Positions 7,811 to 15,505 of a stretch of DNA of 64,000 bases are shown piece by piece; position 1 is the stretch's first letter, and each line of letters opens with the position of its first letter. Both the position numbers and the translations under genes were made by a program. This DNA is from Leisingera sp. M658 (GTDB lineage: Bacteria; Pseudomonadota; Alphaproteobacteria; Rhodobacterales; Rhodobacteraceae). The stretch covers positions 884,501 through 948,500 of the forward strand of contig NZ_CP083546.1 in the NCBI RefSeq assembly GCF_025144145.1, in the 5' to 3' direction. Below the pieces are notes generated by a model that did no database searches, was not told where the DNA came from, and saw only the letters and a program-made list of their open reading frames with translations.

Positions 7811-8683
7811 TTAACTGAGGGCAAACACCTTTTGAATGGCGCGGTTCACTGCCACAGGCAGCACCGACATATGGTTTTCTCCGGCATAGGTTTCATAGTC
7901 AGATTTGACCCCCGGAAGCTGGTTCAGCGCGGCGGCCATGTCCTGTGCTGCGGCGATAGTCCGGGTCTTTTCCTTCTCGGCCAGCCGGTCGGCGGCATCT
8001 GCGGCCTCCGTCTGGAAAGGGGCGAGGCGCGCGCCCTCCCATTCGCCTGCGGAGAGATGCACATAGGGGCTGTGCGGGCCGGGATCGAAACGGATCAGAT
8101 GCTGCAACAGGAAGCTGTCTTCCCAGGTGATCGCAGGGCTGGCAGCGATCCAGTGGCTGAAGGTACCCGGCTGGTTGAACAGCAGCCATAGGGCAAACAG
8201 CCCTCCAAAGGAATGCCCGAACAATCCGCGGTGGGCAGGGTTGAGCGGCGCACAGGCCTCTGCCAACGGCAGAACCTGTTCCAGCAGGAAGCGGGCCATT
8301 TCTTCTCCACCGCCGGTGCGCACCAGTTCGCCGCCTTCGTGGAACGGAGGATAGGTCTGTCCTGGCGGCGGACCGAGGTCCCAGCTGCGTTGGAAAGGGT
8401 CATAGGCGCCGTCCGTCGGGTAGCCGATGGCGATCAGCACGCCCCAGCCGACATTGGTGCCAGAGGGATAACAGGCCTGTGCCCGCATCGCGTCGATTGC
8501 GGTGCCGATCACCGCATTGCCGTCTGTCATGAACAGGGCGGGCCAGCCGTCGGCGGGGGGCTCTTCAGGAGGAACCCAGATGAAGATGCGGCGGATGACG
8601 CCGCTCACGCTGTCGGCCACGTCGTGCCAGCGGGCGCCTGTCCAGGTCTCACCAGTGGCGCAGGCAGGGGGCAGCTGTGTCAT
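7811..8683 (-). CDS. Alpha/beta-hydrolase, siderophore esterase-like (IroE/Fes/BesA family)
   Basis: Members hydrolyse ester bonds of tri-lactone siderophores to release iron or process them before export. The 290-residue protein has the nucleophile elbow GHSFGG around residue 158, an acid residue downstream and the late catalytic histidine in GENHMSV, plus family segments FMTDGNAVI and SPAITWEDS. There is no signal peptide, so it acts in the cytoplasm like Fes or BesA. Start overlaps the PLP-enzyme stop. An esterase in a hydroxamate locus implies ester linkages in the product; that is the main structural clue to the siderophore here. A generic carboxylesterase cannot be excluded. Confidence 0.82.
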   Translation of the reverse strand: MTQLPPACATGETWTGARWHDVADSVSGVIRRIFIWVPPEEPPADGWPALFMTDGNAVIGTAIDAMRAQACYPSGTNVGWGVLIAIGYPTDGAYDPFQRSWDLGPPPGQTYPPFHEGGELVRTGGGEEMARFLLEQVLPLAEACAPLNPAHRGLFGHSFGGLFALWLLFNQPGTFSHWIAASPAITWEDSFLLQHLIRFDPGPHSPYVHLSAGEWEGARLAPFQTEAADAADRLAEKEKTRTIAAAQDMAAALNQLPGVKSDYETYAGENHMSVLPVAVNRAIQKVFALS

Positions 8684-9867
8684 TGGCGCGCCTCCGCGAT
8701 GGCTTGCAGGACATCCGCCACCAGGTCATCGGCGTTTTCCAGGCCGGCAGCAAGGCGCACCGAACCGGCGGGGGTGCCGAAGCGCTGGAACACATTGGCC
8801 GGGCCGGAAAGGCTCAGGGCGGCCTGAGCGGGGATCACCAGGCTTTCCGGGCCGCCCCAGCTGACGCCGATCTTCACTACCTTCAGCGCATTGGTGAAAC
8901 GGGGAATGTCGACGCTGCTGTCCAGATCGAAGGCGAATAGCCCGCCATAGCCCGAAAGGCAGGCGTTGCCCGGGTTGGCCTCAAAGGCAGGATGGCGGAC
9001 GCGGGCGACGGCGGGATGGGCAGAAAGGGCCCGCCCCAGCGCAAGCCCGTTCTGCATGTGGCGGGCCATTCGAAGATGCAGGGTGCGCATGCCTCGCAGC
9101 ACCAGCCAGGCGTCGAAGGGGGAAAGCTTTCCGCCGAGAAAATGATAAGCCTCGTGGTCGATACGGGCAAGCAGCGCCTTGGGGCCTGCAATCAGGCCTG
9201 CCAGCGTGTCGGAATGGCCTGCGAGATATTTGGAGGCGGCGTGAACCACCAGGTCGATGCCGAATTCCGCCGGGCGCTGGTACAGCGGCGTGGCCCAGCT
9301 GTTGTCGATCACCGAGATCACCCCCAGCCGGCGCGCCTCGGCACCGATGGCGCGCAGATCCTGGGTGGTGAAGCTCCAGGAGGCCGGGCTTTCCAGATAA
9401 ATCAGCGCCGCGCCTGGCAGCGCATCGAGCACCGCCTGAGTATTGGTGCCGTCTACATACTGGGTGGTCACACCGAACTTCTTCAGCAAGCATTCGAACA
9501 GGCGGAAAGCGTCGGAATAGAGGTTCTCAGCCGCCACAACACGGTCGCCGGATTGCACAAAGGGGATCACCGCGGCAGCAATGGCCGCCATGCCGGAGGC
9601 AAAGCCGCGCGCTGTCTCCACGCCCTCCATCCGGGCGATGAGGCTTTCCAGCTCAGCCACCGTGGGGTTGTTGCCGCGGCTGTAGACATAGCGGCTGGAC
9701 TCGCCTGCAAAGACGGCGGCCAGGTCCTCGTAGCGGTCGAACAGAAAGGATGAGGTCTGGAAAACCGGCACCGAACAGGCGCCATGCGGCATGGGATCAT
9801 GCGGGGCGATGAGATCGGGTGTGAGCCGGTCGGACGCGGCGGGCAGGGTGGGCGAGTAATCGTTCAT
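8680..9867 (-). CDS. Cys/Met-metabolism PLP enzyme (cystathionine gamma-synthase/lyase family)
   Basis: Fold-type I PLP enzymes of trans-sulfuration that perform gamma-replacement, gamma- or beta-elimination. Start at ATG 9867 overlaps the MATE stop (ATGA) and gives 395 residues, normal for the family; an upstream extension is unsupported. Motifs: YVYSRGNNPTV near residue 65, SGMAAI, DNSWATP and the PLP lysine in HAASKYLAGHSDT. C-terminal GVSWGGPESL is also typical. Its place between an exporter and a siderophore esterase is unusual: it may supply a building block or be a repurposed family member. Substrate unknown. Confidence 0.85.
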   Translation of the reverse strand: MNDYSPTLPAASDRLTPDLIAPHDPMPHGACSVPVFQTSSFLFDRYEDLAAVFAGESSRYVYSRGNNPTVAELESLIARMEGVETARGFASGMAAIAAAVIPFVQSGDRVVAAENLYSDAFRLFECLLKKFGVTTQYVDGTNTQAVLDALPGAALIYLESPASWSFTTQDLRAIGAEARRLGVISVIDNSWATPLYQRPAEFGIDLVVHAASKYLAGHSDTLAGLIAGPKALLARIDHEAYHFLGGKLSPFDAWLVLRGMRTLHLRMARHMQNGLALGRALSAHPAVARVRHPAFEANPGNACLSGYGGLFAFDLDSSVDIPRFTNALKVVKIGVSWGGPESLVIPAQAALSLSGPANVFQRFGTPAGSVRLAAGLENADDLVADVLQAIAEARQ

Positions 9868-11204
9868 GCGGGAAGACCTTTCAGGGGAGTGTGCGGCAGG
9901 CGCAGCAGGATCAGGACAGCGGCGAGGCCAGTGAGGAGCGCCGCAAGCGACAGTGCTGGGGCAAGCCCCGCGAAGCCCCAAAATCCGGCGGCAGTGAACA
10001 GGAGCGGCAGGAACAGCCAGCCGAGCGGTGCGAGGCCCAGGAGAGCGGCATCGCGGGCGCGGGCGGTGGCTTGCAGGCTGACTTGGGCCGCGTGGCGCAA
10101 GGCGGTTGCGGGCAGCGACAGAGCGAACGCTGTCAGCGCGGGTTCGGCAAGGGACTGAACCGCAGGATCAAGGGTGAACAGGGCGCTGATTTGCGGCGCG
10201 GCCAGCAGACCCGTCAGCAGAAACAGGCTGGCGGCGGTGGTGGCGATGGCTGCGGTGGTGAGCGCCGCGCGGGCAAAGCGGGCGGTATTGCTTGCACCGG
10301 CGGCATAGGCCAGCACCGCCTGCGCGCCGAAACAGAAACCCTCGACCGGCAGAGTGGCGAGCACCCAGAGCCTGAGGGCGATGCCCATGGCGGCCTGACC
10401 AGCGGTACCTTCGTGCTCGCCGGCCAGGCGGTAGAGCAGCAGAAAGGCGAGGCTGGCCCCCAGCACTGAGGCCGCCTCAGGCAGGCCGATGCGCAGAACC
10501 GGCCAGAGGCGGGCAAGCGCGCTGCCGGAAAGGCGCGGCCGCAGCCGCAACGGGGTGCGGGAAGACGTGAAATACCAGCCATAGAGGGCGAGAGTGGCAA
10601 GCTGGGCCAGTACGGTGGCCAGCGCGGCACCGCGCACGCCAAGGCCCGCGGTGAAGATCAGCAACGGGTCCAGCGCCATGTTGAGCGTGAAGCAAAAGAT
10701 CAGGCTGAAAAGGCTGAAACGGGCGTGGCCGCTGCCGATTGCGGTGAAATCGCACAGGATTTGCACCATTCCCAGTCCCGCCGAGAGGGTGAGGATGCTG
10801 ATGTACTGCAGGGCAGGCTCCCGCACCGCTCCTGTGGCGCCAAGCACATCCAGCAGCGGCAGCCGGGCTAGCCAAAGCGCAGCAGCGGACAGAGCTGCCA
10901 GCAGCAGGCAGAGCGCCATGGCGGCGGAGGCGAGGCGGGCGGCCTCCTGCTTGCGGTCGGCGCCGAGGGCACGGCCGGCCGCGGCGGCGGTGCCGATGCC
11001 CAGTCCCACGCCAATCGCGGCGGTGAGGCCGGTGAGGGGCAGGGCTAGGCTGACAGCGGCCAGTGCCTCTGGTCCGAGCTGGCCGACAAAGTAGCTGTCC
11101 ACTCCCTGGTGGGCGGCATTAATCGATAGGCCACCTGCGGTGGGCAGGCCTGCGCGCAGCAGCGTCCGGAGGAGATCCGGGCTGGCAAGGTTCAAGGCGG
11201 TCAT
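9864..11204 (-). CDS. MATE-family efflux transporter, probable siderophore exporter
   Basis: Twelve-helix cation-antiport exporters. Start ATG 11204 (MTALNLASPDLLRT) gives 446 residues; the extension to 11282 lacks coding character. Family features are the two related halves, with DSYFVGQLGPEALAAVSL near the N-terminus and the corresponding internal repeat after about residue 230 (GLPEAASVLGASLAFLLLYR). It heads the minus-strand operon with the PLP enzyme and esterase, divergent from MbtH-NRPS across about 140 bases. Export of the newly made siderophore is the simplest role from context; family alone would also fit drug efflux. Confidence 0.85.
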   Translation of the reverse strand: MTALNLASPDLLRTLLRAGLPTAGGLSINAAHQGVDSYFVGQLGPEALAAVSLALPLTGLTAAIGVGLGIGTAAAAGRALGADRKQEAARLASAAMALCLLLAALSAAALWLARLPLLDVLGATGAVREPALQYISILTLSAGLGMVQILCDFTAIGSGHARFSLFSLIFCFTLNMALDPLLIFTAGLGVRGAALATVLAQLATLALYGWYFTSSRTPLRLRPRLSGSALARLWPVLRIGLPEAASVLGASLAFLLLYRLAGEHEGTAGQAAMGIALRLWVLATLPVEGFCFGAQAVLAYAAGASNTARFARAALTTAAIATTAASLFLLTGLLAAPQISALFTLDPAVQSLAEPALTAFALSLPATALRHAAQVSLQATARARDAALLGLAPLGWLFLPLLFTAAGFWGFAGLAPALSLAALLTGLAAVLILLRLPHTPLKGLPA

Positions 11205-11341
11205 GGTCTGGGCTTCTATCTGATGAGGGTCTTCCTGACCTTTGACGCAGGCGTGGCGGGGAAATTCATAAGTCAGGTGCAAGTTTTTTGCTGGGCGGGG
11301 TGAACCGCGGGCGATGTGCTGCGTCTTTCCGGGGACAAGAG
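11205..11341. promoter_or_regulatory. Divergent promoter region between MATE operon and MbtH-NRPS
   Basis: 137 bases separate two divergent starts and must hold both promoters. An AT-richer stretch (about 11268-11293) lies in the middle. I could not identify a convincing Fur, RirA, Irr or PvdS site. Confidence 0.5.
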
Positions 11342-11557
11342 ATGAATGGAGACCCGAAAATGACCCAACCTGGACCCGATCAATGGATCTGCGTCAGCAA
11401 CAGTGAAGGCCGCTGGTCCGTCTGGCCTGCAAACCTGCCGGTTCCTGCGGGATGGCAGGCCAAAAGCATGCCTGCGGATCGCAGTGCCTGTCTCGCGGAG
11501 ATTGAGGCGCGCTGGACCGACCCGCGTCCCGAAGCACTGCAGGAGGCGATGGCATGA
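11342..11557 (+). CDS. MbtH-like protein, NRPS adenylation partner
   Basis: MbtH-like proteins bind NRPS adenylation domains and are often needed for their folding and activity. The 71-residue product carries the family core: SNSEGRWSVWPANLPVPAGW, a central CLAEIEARW and the closing TDPRPEAL. Two starts are possible, ATG 11342 and ATG 11360, both with purine-rich sites (GGGGAC and GGAG); the longer gives the usual length of about 70. The stop overlaps the NRPS start (ATGA), so the two are translationally coupled, which fits a one-to-one partner of the adenylation domain. Confidence 0.92.
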   Translation: MNGDPKMTQPGPDQWICVSNSEGRWSVWPANLPVPAGWQAKSMPADRSACLAEIEARWTDPRPEALQEAMA

Positions 11558-14500
11558 GCGGCACACTGGCGCTTGAAGATGCGGAGATGGAGCTGACGCC
11601 GGGTGAAAAACAGGTTTGCGCCCATGAACAAGTGGGGCAGCTGGCGCCTTACGGGGTGCAGGTGCTGCTGCTTAGGGCGGATGCGCGCTGGAAAATCACA
11701 GAGGTGCGGCAGGCCGCGGAAGCCGCCCTAGAAGCGCATCCGGTGTTTTGTGCCCGCCTTCACCGGCAGGCTGGCGGCGAGATGCGCCGCTCTGAACAGG
11801 AAAGGAACCGGATTGGACTGGCAGAACGCCCGGCAAAGGCGTTGGAGGACGCGCTGGCCGGGATGCGTTTTGATTTGGACGGCGGCGCGGGGGCCTTTGC
11901 CTGTGTCGCAACGGATGACAGGGACCATCTGTTCGGCGTGGCTTTGCACCCGGCCTTTGGCGATGCAGGGGTGCTGAACGCTGTGGCTCTGGGCTTTGCC
12001 CGCGCGTTAACGGGAGAGGCGGATGTTGCTGTTCCAGCGGTTGGGGCTGCAGCTGAAACGGGCCGGGATCAGCTGCCTGGCTGGCGGGAGATGCTGGAGG
12101 ACACGGCCTGTGCGGTTGCCCGCTTGCCGCACCGGCACGGCGGCAGCGAAGACGTCGCACGGGGCCGTGCAGAACATGTGCTGCAGCCGGCGCTGGCGGA
12201 ATCCCTGCACAGTGAAAGCACCGGAGCGGAAGCCCGTTTCGCTGCCGCGCTTGGCATTGTGCTGTCGCGCTGCAGCGGGCAGGGGGATCTGCGCTTTGCA
12301 ACCGGTTCTGTCCGGGCGCAGGCGGGGCGGCGCAGTGAAGACATCCTGCCGCTGCGGCTGCGAATTGACCCGGGCAGCAGCGCAGGGACTGTGCTGGAAC
12401 AGGCGCAAACGGAATTGGAGCGGGGCAGGGCGCGCGCAGTGCCTTCGGAACTCCTGGTGCAGGACATGCTGCGCCGCGAGGGTGCGGACCGGCATCCTTT
12501 GGGAGCCGTCACCCTGCATGTGCGCAGGGATGTGCCGCTGCCGGACGGGCTGGCGTTCTGCACTTTGCCGGACCCTGCGGCGCAGGGGGAGTTGATGCTG
12601 CTGATGCGTCTGAGCGGTGATGGCAGGGTGATCCTGCGGGCCAGCTATGCGCGGGACTTGTTCGAGCCTGCCTTGATCGGGCGCTTTCTGACGCATCTGG
12701 AGCGGGTGCTGAATGCCGGGCTGGCGGACCCGGAGCAAGCGGCAGGGCGGATTGCCTTGCTGAGCCGCGAGGAACTGGACACGCTGTCGGCGCCATATGA
12801 GGATAGCGCGGTCAACGATCCCCGCATGGTGCATGAGATCATCGCCGGCCACGCTTGCCTGACGCCTGACAAAACGGCGCTGATCTGCGGTGGCGAGGCC
12901 TGGAGCCACGGCACCCTGAACCGCCGGGCCAACCGGCTGGCGCACCGGTTGCGGGCGCTGGGGGTTGGCACCGAAGTGCCGGTGGCCGTCATGGTCGAAC
13001 GTGGCAACGAGGCGGTGATGGCGATCCTGGCGGCGCTGAAGGCAGGCGGCGCTTATATCCCGGTGGAGCCGGACCATCCGGAAAGCCGCAATCACCACAT
13101 TTTGACCGACGCAGGCGTGCAGGCGGTGATCACCCGCCGCTGCCACCTGGGCAAGCTGCCCGAGGGGCTCAAGGCCCGGATCCTGTGCCTGGACGATGAT
13201 CCTGGGGCAGGTCAGCCGGAGGTGGACCCGGATGTCGCCATCCATCGGGACCAGATGGCCTATATCATGTATACTTCCGGCTCCACCGGTAAGCCGAAAG
13301 GCGTTGCGGTGGAACATGGACCGCTCAGCGATCATCTGCAGGATACGGCGCGTGTTTATGAGATGAGCAGCGAAAGCCGCGAGCTGCCGTTCCTGCCGTT
13401 CTCCTCGGATGGCGGGCATGAGCGCTGGATGAATCCTCTGATGATGGGCGGTTCGGCGGTGATCCCGGACGGGGTGCTGTGGACGCCGGAGCAGAGCTTT
13501 GCGGCGATGCGCAAATACGGCTGCAACAATGCCTCTATCCCGACGACCTACCTGCAGCAGCTGGCGGAATGGGCGGAAGAAACCGGCGAGGCGCCGGATA
13601 TGCGGCTCTATTCATTCGGCGGCGAAGGGCTGGCGCAAGCAACCTTTGACCTGCTGTCGCGGGAGTTGCGGGCGCCCCTGCTGATCAACGGCTACGGGCC
13701 GACCGAAACCATCATGACACCGATGGTCTGGAAGGTAAGGGCGGGCACCCGTTTCGAAGGCGCCTATGCGCCCTTGGGCCGGGCAGTGGGCAACCGCCGC
13801 GCCTATGTGCTGGATGCGCAGCTGATGCCGTGCCCTGTCGGGGTGGTGGGAGAGATCCACCTGGGCGGCGAGGGGGTTGCGCGCGGCTATGTGAACCGGC
13901 CCGGCACCACCGCGGACCGGTTCATCCCCGATCCTTTTGCACCGGAGTTGGACGGGCGTTCAGGCGCGCGGATGTACCGGTCCGGCGATCTGGGGCGCTG
14001 GCGCGAGGACGGTACGATCGAGTTCCTCGGCCGGGTGGATCATCAGGTGAAGCTCAATGGCTACCGGATTGAGCCCGGCGAGATCGAGGCGGCGCTTTTG
14101 CAGCAGCCGGGTGTCTCCGAAGCGCTGGTTCTCCTGCGCGAGGATGGTGGCGAAAAGCGGCTGGTCGGCTATGCCGTGGCGTCGCGGGACGTGCAGGAGG
14201 AGCAACTGATGCGGGCGCTGGAGGCGCAGCTGCTCCGGCATATGGTGCCCTCAGCCATTGTTGTGCTGGAGCGGATGCCGACCAATCCCAATGCCAAGGT
14301 TGACCGGGCGGCACTGCCGCTGCCGGGGGTGCGGCGGCGTGCCGGCGAAGGTGCCGCCCCAGCCGGGGAGGCCGAAGCCGCGGTGCTGGCGGTTTGGCGG
14401 GAAGAAATCGGCAATCCGGATATGGGCGTGACCGATGACTTCTTTGACATGGGCGGCAGGTCGCTGACCGCGTTGAAGGTGCTGGCCCGCATGCGCAAAG

Positions 14501-15420
14501 CCTGGCCGGGCATTGCGCTGACCATTGCGGACTTGTTTGATGCGCCGACGGTCCGGGCGCTGACACGGCGGCTTGAGGCAGGGGATGCCACGGGGCGGCA
14601 GGCGATTGCGCTGCGCAGTACCGGCTCAAGGCCGATGCTGTATTGTTTCCCCGGGCTGCTGGTGTCGACCCGCGAATACCTGCGGCTGACGGCATTTCTG
14701 GGAGAGGATCAGCCAGTGACCGGCTTCCTGTGCCATTCGCTCAATGAAGAGAAGCATTTGAACGTGTCAGTGCAGGATGTGGTGGCGCCTTATGTCGAAC
14801 ATATCCGCCGGGAAAGTGCCGGGCGGCCCTGCGCATTTCTGGGCTGGAGCTGGGGCGGTCTTCTGGCCTGGGAGGCGGCGCGGCAGCTGCAGGGAGAGGT
14901 AGATCTGCGGATGATCGGCATGGTGGATGTCTGCGATCTGGGCCGCGATTTTGCCCCTGGCGCGGTGCCGCGCTTTGCTCTTGGCGAGCGGGAGACGCTG
15001 GAAGCGGAGCTGCAGGCGTGGCTGGGCAAGACCAGGATGCGGTCACAGTGGGATGCGCTGATCGGGGCGATGGATGCGCTCTGCTATGACCAGTTCCTGC
15101 GTTTCATCGGCAACGAGGCAGAGCCGCTGCCCTTTGACGGCCCCGAGGTTTCCAGCCGCGAGCATACGTTCTGGGTGCTGATCGACAACGCGCTGGTGTT
15201 CCGCCAGTACCAGCTGGCGCAGCTGAATGTGCCGGTGGCCTCCTTCAGTGCGGGTGACACGCTGAGCCGGGGTCTGAACCTGGTGGACTGGCGGCAGGTA
15301 TCGCCGCGGGCCGAACCGGCGGAAGTGGTGCCTGGCACCAACCATCTGCACATCATCGGCGACCAGCTGTTCCATGGCCGTTTCAAGGCGGCTCTGGAGC
15401 GGGCTTTTGCAGGCGCGTAA
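11554..15420 (+). CDS. One-module NRPS (degenerate C - A - T - TE), siderophore synthetase
   Basis: 1288 residues. Residues 1-410 have condensation-domain length, but the HHxxxDG motif is not intact (LHPAFGDAG near 135). The adenylation domain (about 415-925) has YTSGSTGKPKG at 571, GYGPTET, YRSGDLGRW and the A10 lysine in NPNAKVDRA. Reading the pocket against GrsA gives D-G-E-S-Y-F-G-M-T-K, which from memory resembles codes of hydroxyornithine-activating domains. The carrier domain has DDFFDMGGRSL (Ser970). The thioesterase has GWSWGG (Ser1099) and His1264 in GTNHLHII. Organisation is like EntF and, in being a single module serving a hydroxamate, like vicibactin synthetase VbsS. Iterative use with TE release is inferred. 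No phosphopantetheinyl transferase lies in the window. Confidence 0.93.
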   Translation: MSGTLALEDAEMELTPGEKQVCAHEQVGQLAPYGVQVLLLRADARWKITEVRQAAEAALEAHPVFCARLHRQAGGEMRRSEQERNRIGLAERPAKALEDALAGMRFDLDGGAGAFACVATDDRDHLFGVALHPAFGDAGVLNAVALGFARALTGEADVAVPAVGAAAETGRDQLPGWREMLEDTACAVARLPHRHGGSEDVARGRAEHVLQPALAESLHSESTGAEARFAAALGIVLSRCSGQGDLRFATGSVRAQAGRRSEDILPLRLRIDPGSSAGTVLEQAQTELERGRARAVPSELLVQDMLRREGADRHPLGAVTLHVRRDVPLPDGLAFCTLPDPAAQGELMLLMRLSGDGRVILRASYARDLFEPALIGRFLTHLERVLNAGLADPEQAAGRIALLSREELDTLSAPYEDSAVNDPRMVHEIIAGHACLTPDKTALICGGEAWSHGTLNRRANRLAHRLRALGVGTEVPVAVMVERGNEAVMAILAALKAGGAYIPVEPDHPESRNHHILTDAGVQAVITRRCHLGKLPEGLKARILCLDDDPGAGQPEVDPDVAIHRDQMAYIMYTSGSTGKPKGVAVEHGPLSDHLQDTARVYEMSSESRELPFLPFSSDGGHERWMNPLMMGGSAVIPDGVLWTPEQSFAAMRKYGCNNASIPTTYLQQLAEWAEETGEAPDMRLYSFGGEGLAQATFDLLSRELRAPLLINGYGPTETIMTPMVWKVRAGTRFEGAYAPLGRAVGNRRAYVLDAQLMPCPVGVVGEIHLGGEGVARGYVNRPGTTADRFIPDPFAPELDGRSGARMYRSGDLGRWREDGTIEFLGRVDHQVKLNGYRIEPGEIEAALLQQPGVSEALVLLREDGGEKRLVGYAVASRDVQEEQLMRALEAQLLRHMVPSAIVVLERMPTNPNAKVDRAALPLPGVRRRAGEGAAPAGEAEAAVLAVWREEIGNPDMGVTDDFFDMGGRSLTALKVLARMRKAWPGIALTIADLFDAPTVRALTRRLEAGDATGRQAIALRSTGSRPMLYCFPGLLVSTREYLRLTAFLGEDQPVTGFLCHSLNEEKHLNVSVQDVVAPYVEHIRRESAGRPCAFLGWSWGGLLAWEAARQLQGEVDLRMIGMVDVCDLGRDFAPGAVPRFALGERETLEAELQAWLGKTRMRSQWDALIGAMDALCYDQFLRFIGNEAEPLPFDGPEVSSREHTFWVLIDNALVFRQYQLAQLNVPVASFSAGDTLSRGLNLVDWRQVSPRAEPAEVVPGTNHLHIIGDQLFHGRFKAALERAFAGA

Positions 15421-15426
15421 TGGCAG

Positions 15427-15453
15427 CAGCCGGGGCTGAAAAAGCCCCGGCTG
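15427..15453. terminator. Perfect hairpin after NRPS gene
   Basis: An 11-base perfect stem (CAGCCGGGGCT / AGCCCCGGCTG, 5-base loop) starts 7 bases past the NRPS stop. It precedes the stronger terminator hairpin and may stabilise the transcript end. Confidence 0.55.
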
Positions 15454-15467
15454 TCGGCCGGACAAAG

Positions 15468-15499
15468 GCGGCACGGGTTATTCCGTGCCGCTGTTTTTT
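15468..15499 (+). terminator. Rho-independent terminator of the MbtH-NRPS operon
   Basis: A 9-base stem GCGGCACGG / CCGTGCCGC is followed by CTG and six Ts. It lies just before the end of the convergent TonB receptor gene. Confidence 0.8.
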
Positions 15500-15505
15500 G
15501 TTTGA

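Noticed and set aside
12007-13419. Open frame of 470 codons antisense to the NRPS
   Set aside because: Shadow of the NRPS coding frame; no similarity to a protein family.
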